7,304 nt of DNA from an uncultured Rhodopirellula sp. (GCA_913061385.1 CAJXTM010000166.1:1-7304), one strand, 5' to 3'. Shown: positions 1 through 7,159, numbered from the stretch's first letter. Translations and numbers: made by a program. The notes: generated by a model not told the origin, from the sequence alone.

Positions 1-47
1 GAGATCAGCCTCGGTCTCGTGGGCTCGGAGATGTGTATAAGAGACAG
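1..47 (+). other. Nextera i7 adapter and index (sequencing artefact)
   Basis: This is not genomic. Positions 1-5 (GAGAT) are the end of the P7 primer, 6-13 (CAGCCTCG) the i7 index as written in the primer, 14-28 (GTCTCGTGGGCTCGG) the Nextera read-2 adapter, and 29-47 (AGATGTGTATAAGAGACAG) the 19-bp Tn5 mosaic end used in tagmentation kits. The read-out index CGAGGCTG matches the one I remember as N710. Host DNA starts at 48. Any ORF that begins here, such as one starting at the GTG at 33 (protein beginning MYKRQ), has an artificial N-terminus. Confidence 0.99.
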
Positions 48-536
48 CTGTTAGGCGGTGACTGCATCCCGATGAATCTCCAATACTTCAACAAACCACC
101 AAAGCTAAGCAAAGCAACGCCTCCCCATCAAGATGCCTACTACTTCATGATTACACCGTGCGAAGCCGTCACCATGTGGTTGGCACTTGACGAGGTTGAT
201 GATGGAAATGGCTGTATCCGCTACCTAGTCGGTTCACATCTCGGGGATTTGATACCACATGAGCAAACCGCAACACTGGGTTTCAGCCAAGGAATCGCTG
301 ATTACTTTCGACACTGCGACACTCGCAAGGAAAGACCACTTCACGCCGCGCGAGGAGACTTACTGGCTCACCACGCATTGACCGTGCATCGGGCAGAGGC
401 AAACGCTTCTGAAACGCGTCAAAGAAGGGCTATTGGTTTCATTTACTATTCTGCTGAAGCGGAACAGGACAGCGTCGCCCACGCGGCCTATCAGGAGCGT
501 CTGAAGCAGAGGATGGCAGCTACAAACCGAATCTAG
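48..536 (+). CDS. Phytanoyl-CoA dioxygenase (PhyH) family protein, 5'-truncated
   Basis: C-terminal 162 residues of a PhyH-family Fe(II)/2-oxoglutarate-dependent oxygenase, a cupin-fold enzyme that hydroxylates small organic substrates. The iron-binding H-x-D motif is HQD at 126-134. The distal iron-binding His is at 387-389 in the context LTVHRAEANAS. Basic residues about 10-13 positions later (RQRR) would supply the Arg that binds 2-oxoglutarate. The W-L-A-L-D and G-N-G-C-I-R-Y-L-V-G-S-H stretches between them match the family core. Complete members usually have about 250-300 residues, so roughly 100 or more N-terminal residues lie beyond the contig edge. The frame is open from the first genomic base, with no genuine start in the window. 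The substrate cannot be told; the family ranges from phytanoyl-CoA to ectoine and many unassigned planctomycete members. It lies 102 bp upstream of the sialidase-like gene on the same strand, so a shared operon is possible but unproven. Confidence 0.9.
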   Translation: MLGGDCIPMNLQYFNKPPKLSKATPPHQDAYYFMITPCEAVTMWLALDEVDDGNGCIRYLVGSHLGDLIPHEQTATLGFSQGIADYFRHCDTRKERPLHAARGDLLAHHALTVHRAEANASETRQRRAIGFIYYSAEAEQDSVAHAAYQERLKQRMAATNRI

Positions 537-638
537 GATTCACCACCACATGAAGTAACACTTCGATTTCCAACGGCATTCACTTGCGATAAGCTAGTGA
601 TTCCTACCCATCCCATCCTCCAACCAGAAATCAAATTG

Positions 639-1784
639 ATGTCGTATTTGCACGCAATCGTTGCCGTTTTAGTGACCGCAACGCTGGCCTCAGCCCAAAC
701 GCCGAAGATTGAAGGCACCATCGACTCCCATCTGGGTGAGCCGATCATGGACATGCAGCAGGTATTTTCCGACCAGCGTTTTCCGAATATTGTGGTCAGT
801 CTGGACGGAACCGTACTGACAACCTGGGGCAATAAAAATGTTCGGGCACGACGCAGTGAAGATGGCGGTAAAACATGGCAGGCCCCGATCACAATTGCGG
901 ACCCAGGATTTCAAGGTGGTGGTACAACGGTAGACGAAGGCACCGGTGACATTCTGACCTTCGTCGAAGAACATCACCCTCCTGCAAAGATTTCTGTTTT
1001 CCGAAGCAGCGACGACGGACAGAACTGGAAAGAAGAACAGGTCCAGATTGCACCGGACAAAGCAGGCAACCTTCCTTCCATGCACATGAATGAACATGGC
1101 ATCACACTTCGGCATGGCAAACACAAGGGGCGACTGATTCGCCCCGCACGCTGGTACGCTGGAAAGAATGATCGTTCACTTTGGCCAGATCACTATACCA
1201 ATGCAATCTACAGCGATGATGGAGGAAAGACATGGAAAACAAGCGAACCGTTTCCCGAAAATGGAACGGGCGAAGCAACGCTCGCGGAACTTTCTGATGG
1301 ACGAATCTACTACAACTCAAGAGTGCACTGGCAAGATCGCCCGGAAAACACACGTCGCCGCGCCGCGATCAGTGACGACGGTGGACACACTTGGAAGAAT
1401 TGGACGCTCGTAAAAACATTGCCAGATGGACACCAACACCGTTCCTATGGTTGCATGGGCGGCTTGGCACGCTTGCCAGTGTCCGACCGAGACATCCTGA
1501 TTTTCAGCAACATTGATACACAGCAGCCCAAGCGTGAGCGGGCTACCGTCTGGGCCAGCTTTGACGGTGGAAAAACATGGCCTGTCAAACGCTTAGTGTA
1601 CGACGGCCCAAGCGCTTATTCATCGTTAGCAGCGGGACGCCCCGACACACCGACTGAAGGACTCATCTTCCTGCATTTCGAAGGTGGACCGAAAGGCGGG
1701 TCACAGGTTGCAAGATTTAATCTGGCATGGTTACTGCAAGGTCAGTCCACTGGTGATGGAATCATTCCGGGTGACCTGAAATGA
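639..1784 (+). CDS. Secreted sialidase-family (BNR/Asp-box six-bladed propeller) protein
   Basis: A 381-residue exported protein of the BNR/sialidase superfamily. Residues 1-19 form a Sec signal peptide with a hydrophobic core (AIVAVLVTATLA) and an A-S-A/Q cleavage site. Five Asp boxes (S-x-D-x-G-x-T-W type) lie at about residues 73-80, 123-130, 192-199, 245-252 and 307-314. Sialidase-like active-site positions include R47-F48-P49 in place of R-I-P, E212 (G-E-A-T-L-A-E-L), R228 in Y-Y-N-S-R, an Arg around 299-301, and Y327 in A-Y-S-S-L, the usual nucleophile Tyr. I cannot find the usual catalytic Asp between the R-F-P motif and the first Asp box, so true sialidase activity is doubtful. The ATG at 639 is preferred because it starts the signal peptide directly; a GTG at 597 would add 14 residues ahead of it. 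No good Shine-Dalgarno precedes either start. The stop overlaps the sulfatase start (ATGA), which implies co-translation and a joint extracytoplasmic role in glycan breakdown. Confidence 0.9.
   Translation: MSYLHAIVAVLVTATLASAQTPKIEGTIDSHLGEPIMDMQQVFSDQRFPNIVVSLDGTVLTTWGNKNVRARRSEDGGKTWQAPITIADPGFQGGGTTVDEGTGDILTFVEEHHPPAKISVFRSSDDGQNWKEEQVQIAPDKAGNLPSMHMNEHGITLRHGKHKGRLIRPARWYAGKNDRSLWPDHYTNAIYSDDGGKTWKTSEPFPENGTGEATLAELSDGRIYYNSRVHWQDRPENTRRRAAISDDGGHTWKNWTLVKTLPDGHQHRSYGCMGGLARLPVSDRDILIFSNIDTQQPKRERATVWASFDGGKTWPVKRLVYDGPSAYSSLAAGRPDTPTEGLIFLHFEGGPKGGSQVARFNLAWLLQGQSTGDGIIPGDLK
1770..1774 (+). promoter_or_regulatory. Ribosome binding site of the sulfatase gene
   Basis: GGTGA lies inside the end of the upstream gene, 6 bases before the ATG at 1781. 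It matches the 3' half of the consensus GGAGGTGA. With the ATGA overlap it supports 1781 as the start and suggests translational coupling. Confidence 0.6.
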
Positions 1785-3397
1785 CCTTCACGGCCAAGGT
1801 CCTGCGGCGGCGATTTCAATACCAATTCTGCCTCATGCTGGCGGTAACAATCTTGTGGAACGTGCAATCCACCGAGTGTTGCTGCGCGCCGACGAATAAA
1901 AATGCAAATGAAACCAGCACGACCTGTGTAAAGGCAACGCAAATCAAGCCAAATGTGTTATTTCTAGCTGTTGATGATATGAAAGATTGGGTCGGCTGCT
2001 TGGGAGGCTATGAAGGGCAGGTACTGACTCCGAACATCGATCGTCTGGCAAAGCGGGGAACCTTGTTCCGCAATGCTCACTGCCCTTCGCCCAAATGCGC
2101 CCCCTCGAGGGCGGCCATCCTGACCGGTCTGCGTCCTTCAACTACCGGGCTTTATGACAATGGCCATTGGCTGCTTCCCAATTACCCGAACATCGTAACC
2201 CTGCCCGCGTTTTTTCGATCCGTTGGCTATAGGGTCGCAGGCGCCGGCAAGATATTCCACCACACCGCAGGCAATCATCCACCCAATCAGTGGGACAATT
2301 TCCAGCCGATCCGATTTCGCAATGACCCATGGTTTCGTGGCTCAAAAACGAATTATCCGTGGTCAAAATCGGGACCAAACCCAGACGGGTTCCCATTCAG
2401 TGGAGTCACTGGCTTGGGGCATGAGAACGATTGGGGTTCGCTAAAAATCCAAGCAATTGATTACGACGACGCTCGCTCGACAAAATATGCAACTGATTTT
2501 CTTGAGGGCCAACACCGCGGTCCCTTTTTTCTTGCTTGCGGACTCTTTCGACCGCACCTGCCATGGTACGTGCCTGCGGAATACTTTGCAGCTTATCCAC
2601 TCGACAAGATTCAATTACCAGCAGTGCTTTCAGACGATCTTGATGATCTTCCACCCGAGGCACAGCAATTCGCAAAGAACCGTCGAAGTGATTACAAGGC
2701 GATCAAAAACCAGCAAAGGTGGAAGCACGCCATCCGAGCCTACTTGGCAAGCATCAGTTATGCCGATGCACAATTGGGAAAAATCATTTCAGCACTCGAC
2801 GCCAGTCCCTACGCTAAAAACACGATCGTGGTGCTGTGGTCGGACCACGGTTGGCACTTGGGTTCCAAAGGTCACTGGCACAAGTCAACGCTTTGGGAAG
2901 AAGCGACTCGCGTACCTCTGATCATTGAAGCACCCGGATTCAAGCCAAACGTGTGTGACGCTCCCGTTAATTTGATCAGCATCTTTCCAACACTATTAGA
3001 TTTGTGTGGAGAACAGGTTCCTGATGAACTAGATGGTCCCAGTCTCGTCCCGCTGATGAAGAACCCTGACAGGCCATGGACTGAACCTGCGGTCATTGAG
3101 TTTCGTCGCGGCAACGCTGCCGTTCGGGACTCCCGCTATCGATTCATCAAATATGCCAATGGAGGCGAAGAACTTTACGATCATACCAACGACCCTTCCG
3201 AATGGCACAACATTGCAGATCACCCAGAATCTCAATCGATCAAGAAGAGATTATCAAAATGGCTTCCAACCAAATGGGCCAAGTCAGCAGCAACCAAATC
3301 GCAGTTTGATTTTGATTCCGAAAAATTCCAGTGGACAGACCGGGGCACCGGAACAGTGATTTCCGGCCAGAAACAACAACCGGCAAGCAAGCAGTGA
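1781..3397 (+). CDS. Exported Cys-type sulfatase, iduronate-2-sulfatase-like
   Basis: A 538-residue type I sulfatase that hydrolyses sulfate esters, most likely on a polysaccharide. Residues 1-32 look like a signal peptide: basic R9-R11, then hydrophobic 16-26. The domain starts at N58-V59-L60 with the calcium-binding D65-D66. The formylglycine motif is C106-A-P-S-R110 followed by A-A-I-L-T-G, so C106 must be oxidised by a formylglycine-generating enzyme, which is not in this window. Other expected active-site residues are K157 and H160 (GKIFHH), H259 (RPHLPW), D355-H356 (WSDHGWHLG) and K368 (HWHKSTLWEEATRVP). The TTGLYDN and GKIFH signatures, and the order of blocks, resemble human iduronate-2-sulfatase; the substrate remains inferred. 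The short C-terminal subdomain (LYDHTNDPSEWHNIADHP) is complete. The gene overlaps the sialidase-like gene by 4 bp. Oddity: a C-C-C cluster at residues 33-35 just after the hydrophobic segment, without a proper lipobox. Confidence 0.96.
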   Translation: MTFTAKVLRRRFQYQFCLMLAVTILWNVQSTECCCAPTNKNANETSTTCVKATQIKPNVLFLAVDDMKDWVGCLGGYEGQVLTPNIDRLAKRGTLFRNAHCPSPKCAPSRAAILTGLRPSTTGLYDNGHWLLPNYPNIVTLPAFFRSVGYRVAGAGKIFHHTAGNHPPNQWDNFQPIRFRNDPWFRGSKTNYPWSKSGPNPDGFPFSGVTGLGHENDWGSLKIQAIDYDDARSTKYATDFLEGQHRGPFFLACGLFRPHLPWYVPAEYFAAYPLDKIQLPAVLSDDLDDLPPEAQQFAKNRRSDYKAIKNQQRWKHAIRAYLASISYADAQLGKIISALDASPYAKNTIVVLWSDHGWHLGSKGHWHKSTLWEEATRVPLIIEAPGFKPNVCDAPVNLISIFPTLLDLCGEQVPDELDGPSLVPLMKNPDRPWTEPAVIEFRRGNAAVRDSRYRFIKYANGGEELYDHTNDPSEWHNIADHPESQSIKKRLSKWLPTKWAKSAATKSQFDFDSEKFQWTDRGTGTVISGQKQQPASKQ

Positions 3398-3432
3398 AGT
3401 TCCTGCCTGTTCACCGATCATTTGCCCGAACG

Positions 3433-3459
3433 ACATCAGCAATCGTCCAACATCAGCAA
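3433..3459 (+). repeat. Short direct repeat ACATCAGCAA x2
   Basis: The 10-base word ACATCAGCAA occurs at 3433-3442 and 3450-3459, a 17-base period, in the gap between the sulfatase stop and the DUF1805 start. It could be a regulator site, but two copies of 10 bases may be chance. Confidence 0.4.
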
Positions 3460-3480
3460 CCCACCGACCGGAAACGCCCC

Positions 3481-3825
3481 ATGAATGTCCGTTTACCACG
3501 CACCATCACCCAATCAATGCAGTTTAAAAATGGTTGCGCTACGGGCATGAGCCACCGCTGGAAAAAAGGCCAATACTGCTCGATCATGACCGAGGCAGGA
3601 ATTGTGGGATGCGGGATCTACGACCTTGCGACGGCAGGCGAGTTCGGCCAAGCCATAGCGATCGCCAAAGGTACGCCACAACATCCACTCGTCGATCCTG
3701 ATGACCTTCTAGAAGCCTCCATTGTCGCTGCAACTCCTCAGGCCTTAGCATTGGGCATTCAACCCGGCATGTCTGGTAGAGCAGCGGTTGAACTGATGCT
3801 GGCGGCAAACACAGATACTGCCTGA
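3481..3825 (+). CDS. DUF1805 domain protein (YunC-like), function unknown
   Basis: A small protein of 114 residues whose body matches the DUF1805 family, which includes Bacillus YunC. Visible family blocks are W27-K-K-G-Q31, G40-I-V-G-C-G-I-Y-D48 and A60-I-A-K-G-T-P66, followed by D72-P-D-D-L-L77 and G92-I-Q-P-G-M-S-G-R100. No catalytic motif, signal peptide or membrane segment is seen, so it is probably cytoplasmic. The biochemical role is not established for the family as far as I know. The ATG at 3481 has a weak GGAA 7 bases upstream. A later ATG at 3517 would give 102 residues and also keep the whole domain, so the start is uncertain. An upstream in-frame extension to 3331 would overlap the sulfatase and add non-conserved residues, and was not used. 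The gene is 83 bp downstream of the sulfatase on the same strand and may share its transcript. Confidence 0.8.
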   Translation: MNVRLPRTITQSMQFKNGCATGMSHRWKKGQYCSIMTEAGIVGCGIYDLATAGEFGQAIAIAKGTPQHPLVDPDDLLEASIVAATPQALALGIQPGMSGRAAVELMLAANTDTA

Positions 3826-3931
3826 ACGGTTGAGTAACGCAACATCAGACGCGTGTTTTCACTCGGGCAATTTCACGTTGGATTTTGGCGAGGTTTTCGG
3901 AGGTCCATCGTCACTGCGAGGGGGGGCATGG
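3826..3931. other. Convergent intergenic region
   Basis: The + strand block (last gene DUF1805) and the - strand block (last gene the PQQ-like protein) meet in these 106 bases. I find no strong GC hairpin followed by a T-run on either strand, so no intrinsic terminator is called. A run of seven G (3920-3926) lies next to the - strand stop codon. Confidence 0.7.
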
Positions 3932-5791
3932 CTACGGCGTTGTTCCCAAGATAGGTAAACGATAGCGAACGGCCTCGGATGAATTCCTCATGTACAGTCG
4001 ATCGGCAACCACCACCGGATGGTTCCACGTGCGTCCGTCTAACGCGTCTAGTTTGAACAACTCCGTCTTTTCTTTTGGAGTAGCTTCCAGAAGTACCAGC
4101 TGGCCCTTCTCTGCCGCTATCAATAGCAAGCCGGAATCTTCCAGCAACAGAACCTGCCCCTTGCCATATCGTCCCCCCTTCCACTGTCGTTCGCCTGTCT
4201 CAAGATCAATACAAGTGAAGATCCCGCTATCGAATCCGTACAGATTCCCCTCATACACAACAAAGTCGTTGTAGTCCGGCTTGAACTGCAATGTCGTCCA
4301 TAATTCCGTTGCGGACCAAGCTGGTTCATCTGTGCCGATTTCGATCAAACGCGTCCCAGTCCCCATCCCGGATGGCAACAAAACTTTATTACCATCAATC
4401 ACTTGTGGTTGAAGCGAGCGGTAACCGCCTGATTTCCACTGATAGTCGAGTAGAACTTCTCCCGTCGCTGGCTCATGAATACTCAATCCATTACCGGTCA
4501 ACATCAGTAACCGAACCTGACCCGCGATCGTCGCAAGCTGTGCCGAAGCGTACGAGTTGCTACCGGCACTGACTGACCAATCCAGTTCGCCGTCGGTTGC
4601 ATTGAAAGCCAACAGGCCTTTGCCATTACGACCACCCGCATAAACAATCACATGTCCATCAACAACGAGTGGTGAAGCACAAAAACCCCACATTGGAGGC
4701 GAACAATCAGCGACCACACGCAAGTCGCGTTTCCAGATCAGTTCACCATTGTGGGGATCGACCCGCGACAACCAGCCCTGTGCTCCCAAGCTGAAGACAC
4801 CACCTTCGGCAAGCGTTGGTGTAGCCCGTGGACCTGGACCACCCAATGGATCATCGAACCTTGACTCAATGCCCTGCGTCCAGATATTTCGCCCGGTCTC
4901 TGCGTCATAGCATGAAATCAACTCACGATCTGCAACCTGTTCCTGCGTGTAGAGCATCTTTCCAGCGACCGCAAACGATGACCAACCTGGACCTACAGGG
5001 ACTCGCCACTCCTCCTGCGGCGGTCGTGATTTCCAATCACTGGTGAATACGACGCCTTGCTGGCGTGAGTCTCGCCCCTCACCACGAAAACCTGACCACT
5101 CTGAGTTGGCCAACCAATCCTGCACCTGCTCAGGGGAATAACCGGCCGACGCTTCGCTGCTTGATTCACCTTGGCTTGCGAGCAGGCGATCCTCGGCATC
5201 TGGTGCCCAACGCCAGTGCAGATCAAATGCAAAGTTTCCCCACATCCCTTCGGCGCGTAGCAGATCGGTGTACCCAAAACCAAGCAATGCCAGCAGCAGT
5301 GCGACACCGGTTCTCGCGGGTGACTTGAGCCTTGAGAAAGCGATTGCCCCAATCGCAAACGCACCGACTCCCATCGGTATCGTAAGCACCAACACAGCCG
5401 GGCCAAGCATCGAGGAGTCGAGCAGTACCGCAGCCAGAGCGAACGTAACGGCCAGCCCAATCAGCCCCAGCAGACGTTCCTGCCATCGGGCCCGACTGGC
5501 AATCAACCACCACAACAACACGAGCAAAGCTCCCAGCAAAGGGCCGAACGCTGCGCTCATCCATATCTGCGATGGCCCGTTCTCTACCATCGATGGCAGC
5601 AGTTTCGCCACAACCATCACCGCTAACAACAGAATCGCGGGCCAAATTCTAAGATTGAAATACTTGGAGTTCGACGCGATATCGCCTACCGAGCCGGGTT
5701 CATGATGCGACGAACCGCTCGAGCTGGCCCCTTCTTGGTGAGGCGGATTACCGGGCTCTCTCCGCGAAACGTCAGATTCTTGTTCACTCAT
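3932..5791 (-). CDS. Membrane-anchored PQQ-like beta-propeller protein
   Basis: A 619-residue protein in three parts. Residues 1-45 are a hydrophilic tail rich in Ser, Gly, Glu and His. About five membrane helices follow, near 49-65, 79-98, 107-124, 130-152 and 160-176. The loops at 99-106 and 153-160 are basic, so by the positive-inside rule the N-terminus is cytoplasmic and the C-terminal part periplasmic. From about residue 225 comes a PQQ-like (BamB/quinoprotein-type) propeller, opened by W232-S-G-F-R-G, the W-x-x-F-R-G start common in planctomycete PQQ-repeat proteins. Blade motifs of the type D-x-x-T-G-x-x-x-W recur: YDAETGRNIW, VDPHNGELIW, FNATDGELDW, IDLETGERQW. No haem C-x-x-C-H site is seen, so an electron-transfer dehydrogenase is not supported; a structural or binding scaffold is more likely. 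The ATG at 5791 has GGTGG 7 bases upstream. The gene is 138 bp downstream of the guanine deaminase gene on the same strand. Confidence 0.92.
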   Translation of the reverse strand: MSEQESDVSRREPGNPPHQEGASSSGSSHHEPGSVGDIASNSKYFNLRIWPAILLLAVMVVAKLLPSMVENGPSQIWMSAAFGPLLGALLVLLWWLIASRARWQERLLGLIGLAVTFALAAVLLDSSMLGPAVLVLTIPMGVGAFAIGAIAFSRLKSPARTGVALLLALLGFGYTDLLRAEGMWGNFAFDLHWRWAPDAEDRLLASQGESSSEASAGYSPEQVQDWLANSEWSGFRGEGRDSRQQGVVFTSDWKSRPPQEEWRVPVGPGWSSFAVAGKMLYTQEQVADRELISCYDAETGRNIWTQGIESRFDDPLGGPGPRATPTLAEGGVFSLGAQGWLSRVDPHNGELIWKRDLRVVADCSPPMWGFCASPLVVDGHVIVYAGGRNGKGLLAFNATDGELDWSVSAGSNSYASAQLATIAGQVRLLMLTGNGLSIHEPATGEVLLDYQWKSGGYRSLQPQVIDGNKVLLPSGMGTGTRLIEIGTDEPAWSATELWTTLQFKPDYNDFVVYEGNLYGFDSGIFTCIDLETGERQWKGGRYGKGQVLLLEDSGLLLIAAEKGQLVLLEATPKEKTELFKLDALDGRTWNHPVVVADRLYMRNSSEAVRYRLPILGTTP

Positions 5792-5929
5792 CTATCATCC
5801 ACCGTCCAGTCCAAGACACTCATGCGATCCAGCGACACGGCCTCATCAAAACAAGACCTCCGCCGACTGCGTGACGATAGCTCGTGAACAACCCTATATC
5901 AACGCCAAACTACAGCAACGCAAAACCAC
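5792..5929 (-). other. Intergenic region between guanine deaminase and PQQ-like gene
   Basis: This stretch of 138 bases lies between two same-strand genes. Apart from the ribosome binding site at its downstream end I see no clear promoter, terminator hairpin, repeat or small ORF with coding character. Whether the two genes share a transcript cannot be decided. Confidence 0.6.
5799..5803 (-). promoter_or_regulatory. Probable ribosome binding site of the PQQ-like gene
   Basis: On the - strand, GGTGG (followed by A) sits 7 bases before the ATG ending at 5791. A nearer upstream ATG at 5796-5798 is out of frame and stops after four codons, so the 5791 start is preferred. Confidence 0.5.
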
Positions 5930-7159
5930 TCATTCCCGTCGAAAGCAGGATTTACCTCGAACCATCGTCTGGCGGATCCAGCGATCATCCCAGCCAAACA
6001 TCAACATCGCAAGCGGATCAACCCTGGTGGTTAGCCATGGTATGTCAGGCTCAACCACCAAAAGATCCGCTGATGCCCCCACTCGCAATCGACCGACCTC
6101 GGGCCACCCCAAGGCATCCGAATTGCCAGCCGTGATTCGATGCCACGCCTCAGCAGCTGTGGGAAAGTCTGCACCAATGGCTGCAGCGGTTTCGATCATC
6201 GCTCGGGCTACGCGAACCATGCTTCTCTCATAGCCCGCGCCAATATCACTGCCAAGTGCCAACCGCACACCACAATCCTGCAATTGACTGCGATTCATCG
6301 ATCCGGCCCCCAGAAATGAATTGGCAACGGGACAATGGGCTGCCACTGAATTGGTTTCACTCAAGGCGTGCATGTCATCAGCTTGCATGTGTATGCAATG
6401 CGCTAAGACAGATTTTTTGGTCAACAGGCGGGCTCTTCGATAAACATCGACGTAGCCCTCGCCATCGAACAACTCACTTACTCGCTGGCATTCTGGAATC
6501 GTCTCCGCCAAATGCGTCTGAATCAGTGCCCTCTTTTCTGCTGCCAACGCTCCCGCACCCACCAGCAGATCATCCGTGCAAGCAATGGCAAAACGAGGCG
6601 TAACAGCAAACTCGACCCTGCCGTCCGGCGGATAAGCGTCCGCCAGACTTGCAGCTTCCTGCAACAACTGAGATGTCGATCGACACAACGCCGGATTCGC
6701 ATTACGGTTCATCAATACCTGCCCGACGGCCGCTTTCATTCCCAGTGATTCAACGCACTTCATTGCTGCCCTTGTCGCGTCATGATGAACCGTGGCGTAC
6801 CCTGCGAATGCCGTGGTTCCCGATGCCAATAATTGCTGCGCCGCCCATCTCGTCATATCGGCTGCAAAGCACGGATCATTCCAGCGTTCCTCTGCGGGAA
6901 ACGTCACCTCGGATAACCAGTTCATCAACCGAAGACCGTGAGCACCAACGATGTCAAATTGAGGCAAATGAAGATGTGCGTCGATAAAGCCAGGGCAGAT
7001 CAATGCCTGTTCGCCACCAGCGTCCGCTGATGCTGGTATTACTTGCTCAATGATATCTGTGATCACCTCGTCCTGTACAACAACGACACCAGGCACAATA
7101 CCACAGACGCCGCCGGCAATCTCCTTGAGCAGTTGACCAGCAATGATCAATTTCGACAC
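5930..7159 (-). CDS. guaD: Guanine deaminase (amidohydrolase superfamily)
   Basis: A 409-residue metal-dependent hydrolase predicted to convert guanine to xanthine and ammonia in purine salvage or breakdown in the cytoplasm. The zinc-site pattern of the amidohydrolase barrel is complete: H62-L-H64 in PGFIDAHLHLPQ, H216-L-A-E219 (IQTHLAE), H254 (LAHCIH) and D305 (LALGSDIGAGYERSM). Guanine-deaminase markers set it apart from related chlorohydrolases and cytosine or SAH deaminases: Q67 right after H-x-H-x-P, R189 in TPRFAIAC, and the SVAAHCPVANSFLGAG block. Length is close to the 430-450 residues usual for the family. The N- and C-terminal beta-sandwich pieces are present (PGVVVVQDEVITDI and SADLLVVEP). 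The start is GTG (7157-7159), well supported by AGGAG 7 bases upstream; no nearby in-frame ATG is better placed. The protein has no signal peptide. It is the first gene of the - strand block as seen here. Confidence 0.9.
   Translation of the reverse strand: MSKLIIAGQLLKEIAGGVCGIVPGVVVVQDEVITDIIEQVIPASADAGGEQALICPGFIDAHLHLPQFDIVGAHGLRLMNWLSEVTFPAEERWNDPCFAADMTRWAAQQLLASGTTAFAGYATVHHDATRAAMKCVESLGMKAAVGQVLMNRNANPALCRSTSQLLQEAASLADAYPPDGRVEFAVTPRFAIACTDDLLVGAGALAAEKRALIQTHLAETIPECQRVSELFDGEGYVDVYRRARLLTKKSVLAHCIHMQADDMHALSETNSVAAHCPVANSFLGAGSMNRSQLQDCGVRLALGSDIGAGYERSMVRVARAMIETAAAIGADFPTAAEAWHRITAGNSDALGWPEVGRLRVGASADLLVVEPDIPWLTTRVDPLAMLMFGWDDRWIRQTMVRGKSCFRRE

Noticed and set aside
552..564. 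Hairpin GAAGT-AAC-ACTTC after the PhyH stop as a terminator
   Set aside because: The stem has only 5 bp, is AT-rich and has no T-run after it; likely chance.
597..638. GTG start at 597 for the sialidase-like protein
   Set aside because: It would put 14 hydrophilic residues ahead of a normal signal peptide, with no ribosome binding site. The ATG at 639 starts the signal peptide directly.
537..638. Promoter ahead of the sialidase-like gene (TTTCCA / GATAAG)
   Set aside because: Only four of six matches in each box with 15-base spacing; too weak to call.
690..1353. Open frames antisense to the sialidase-like gene
   Set aside because: The + strand frame carries signal peptide and Asp boxes throughout; the antisense translations have no family features.
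3331..3480. Long N-terminal extension of the DUF1805 protein overlapping the sulfatase
   Set aside because: It overlaps the conserved sulfatase reading frame, and the added residues show no family similarity or coding character.
5223..5705. Overlapping open frames of 140-155 residues on both strands across the membrane part of the PQQ-like gene
   Set aside because: They lie within a gene with clear domains and consistent helix topology, and their translations show no recognisable motif; they are shadow frames.
3932..5791. PQQ-dependent alcohol dehydrogenase
   Set aside because: No C-x-x-C-H haem site is visible and I could not identify PQQ-dehydrogenase active-site residues; only propeller repeat motifs are evident.
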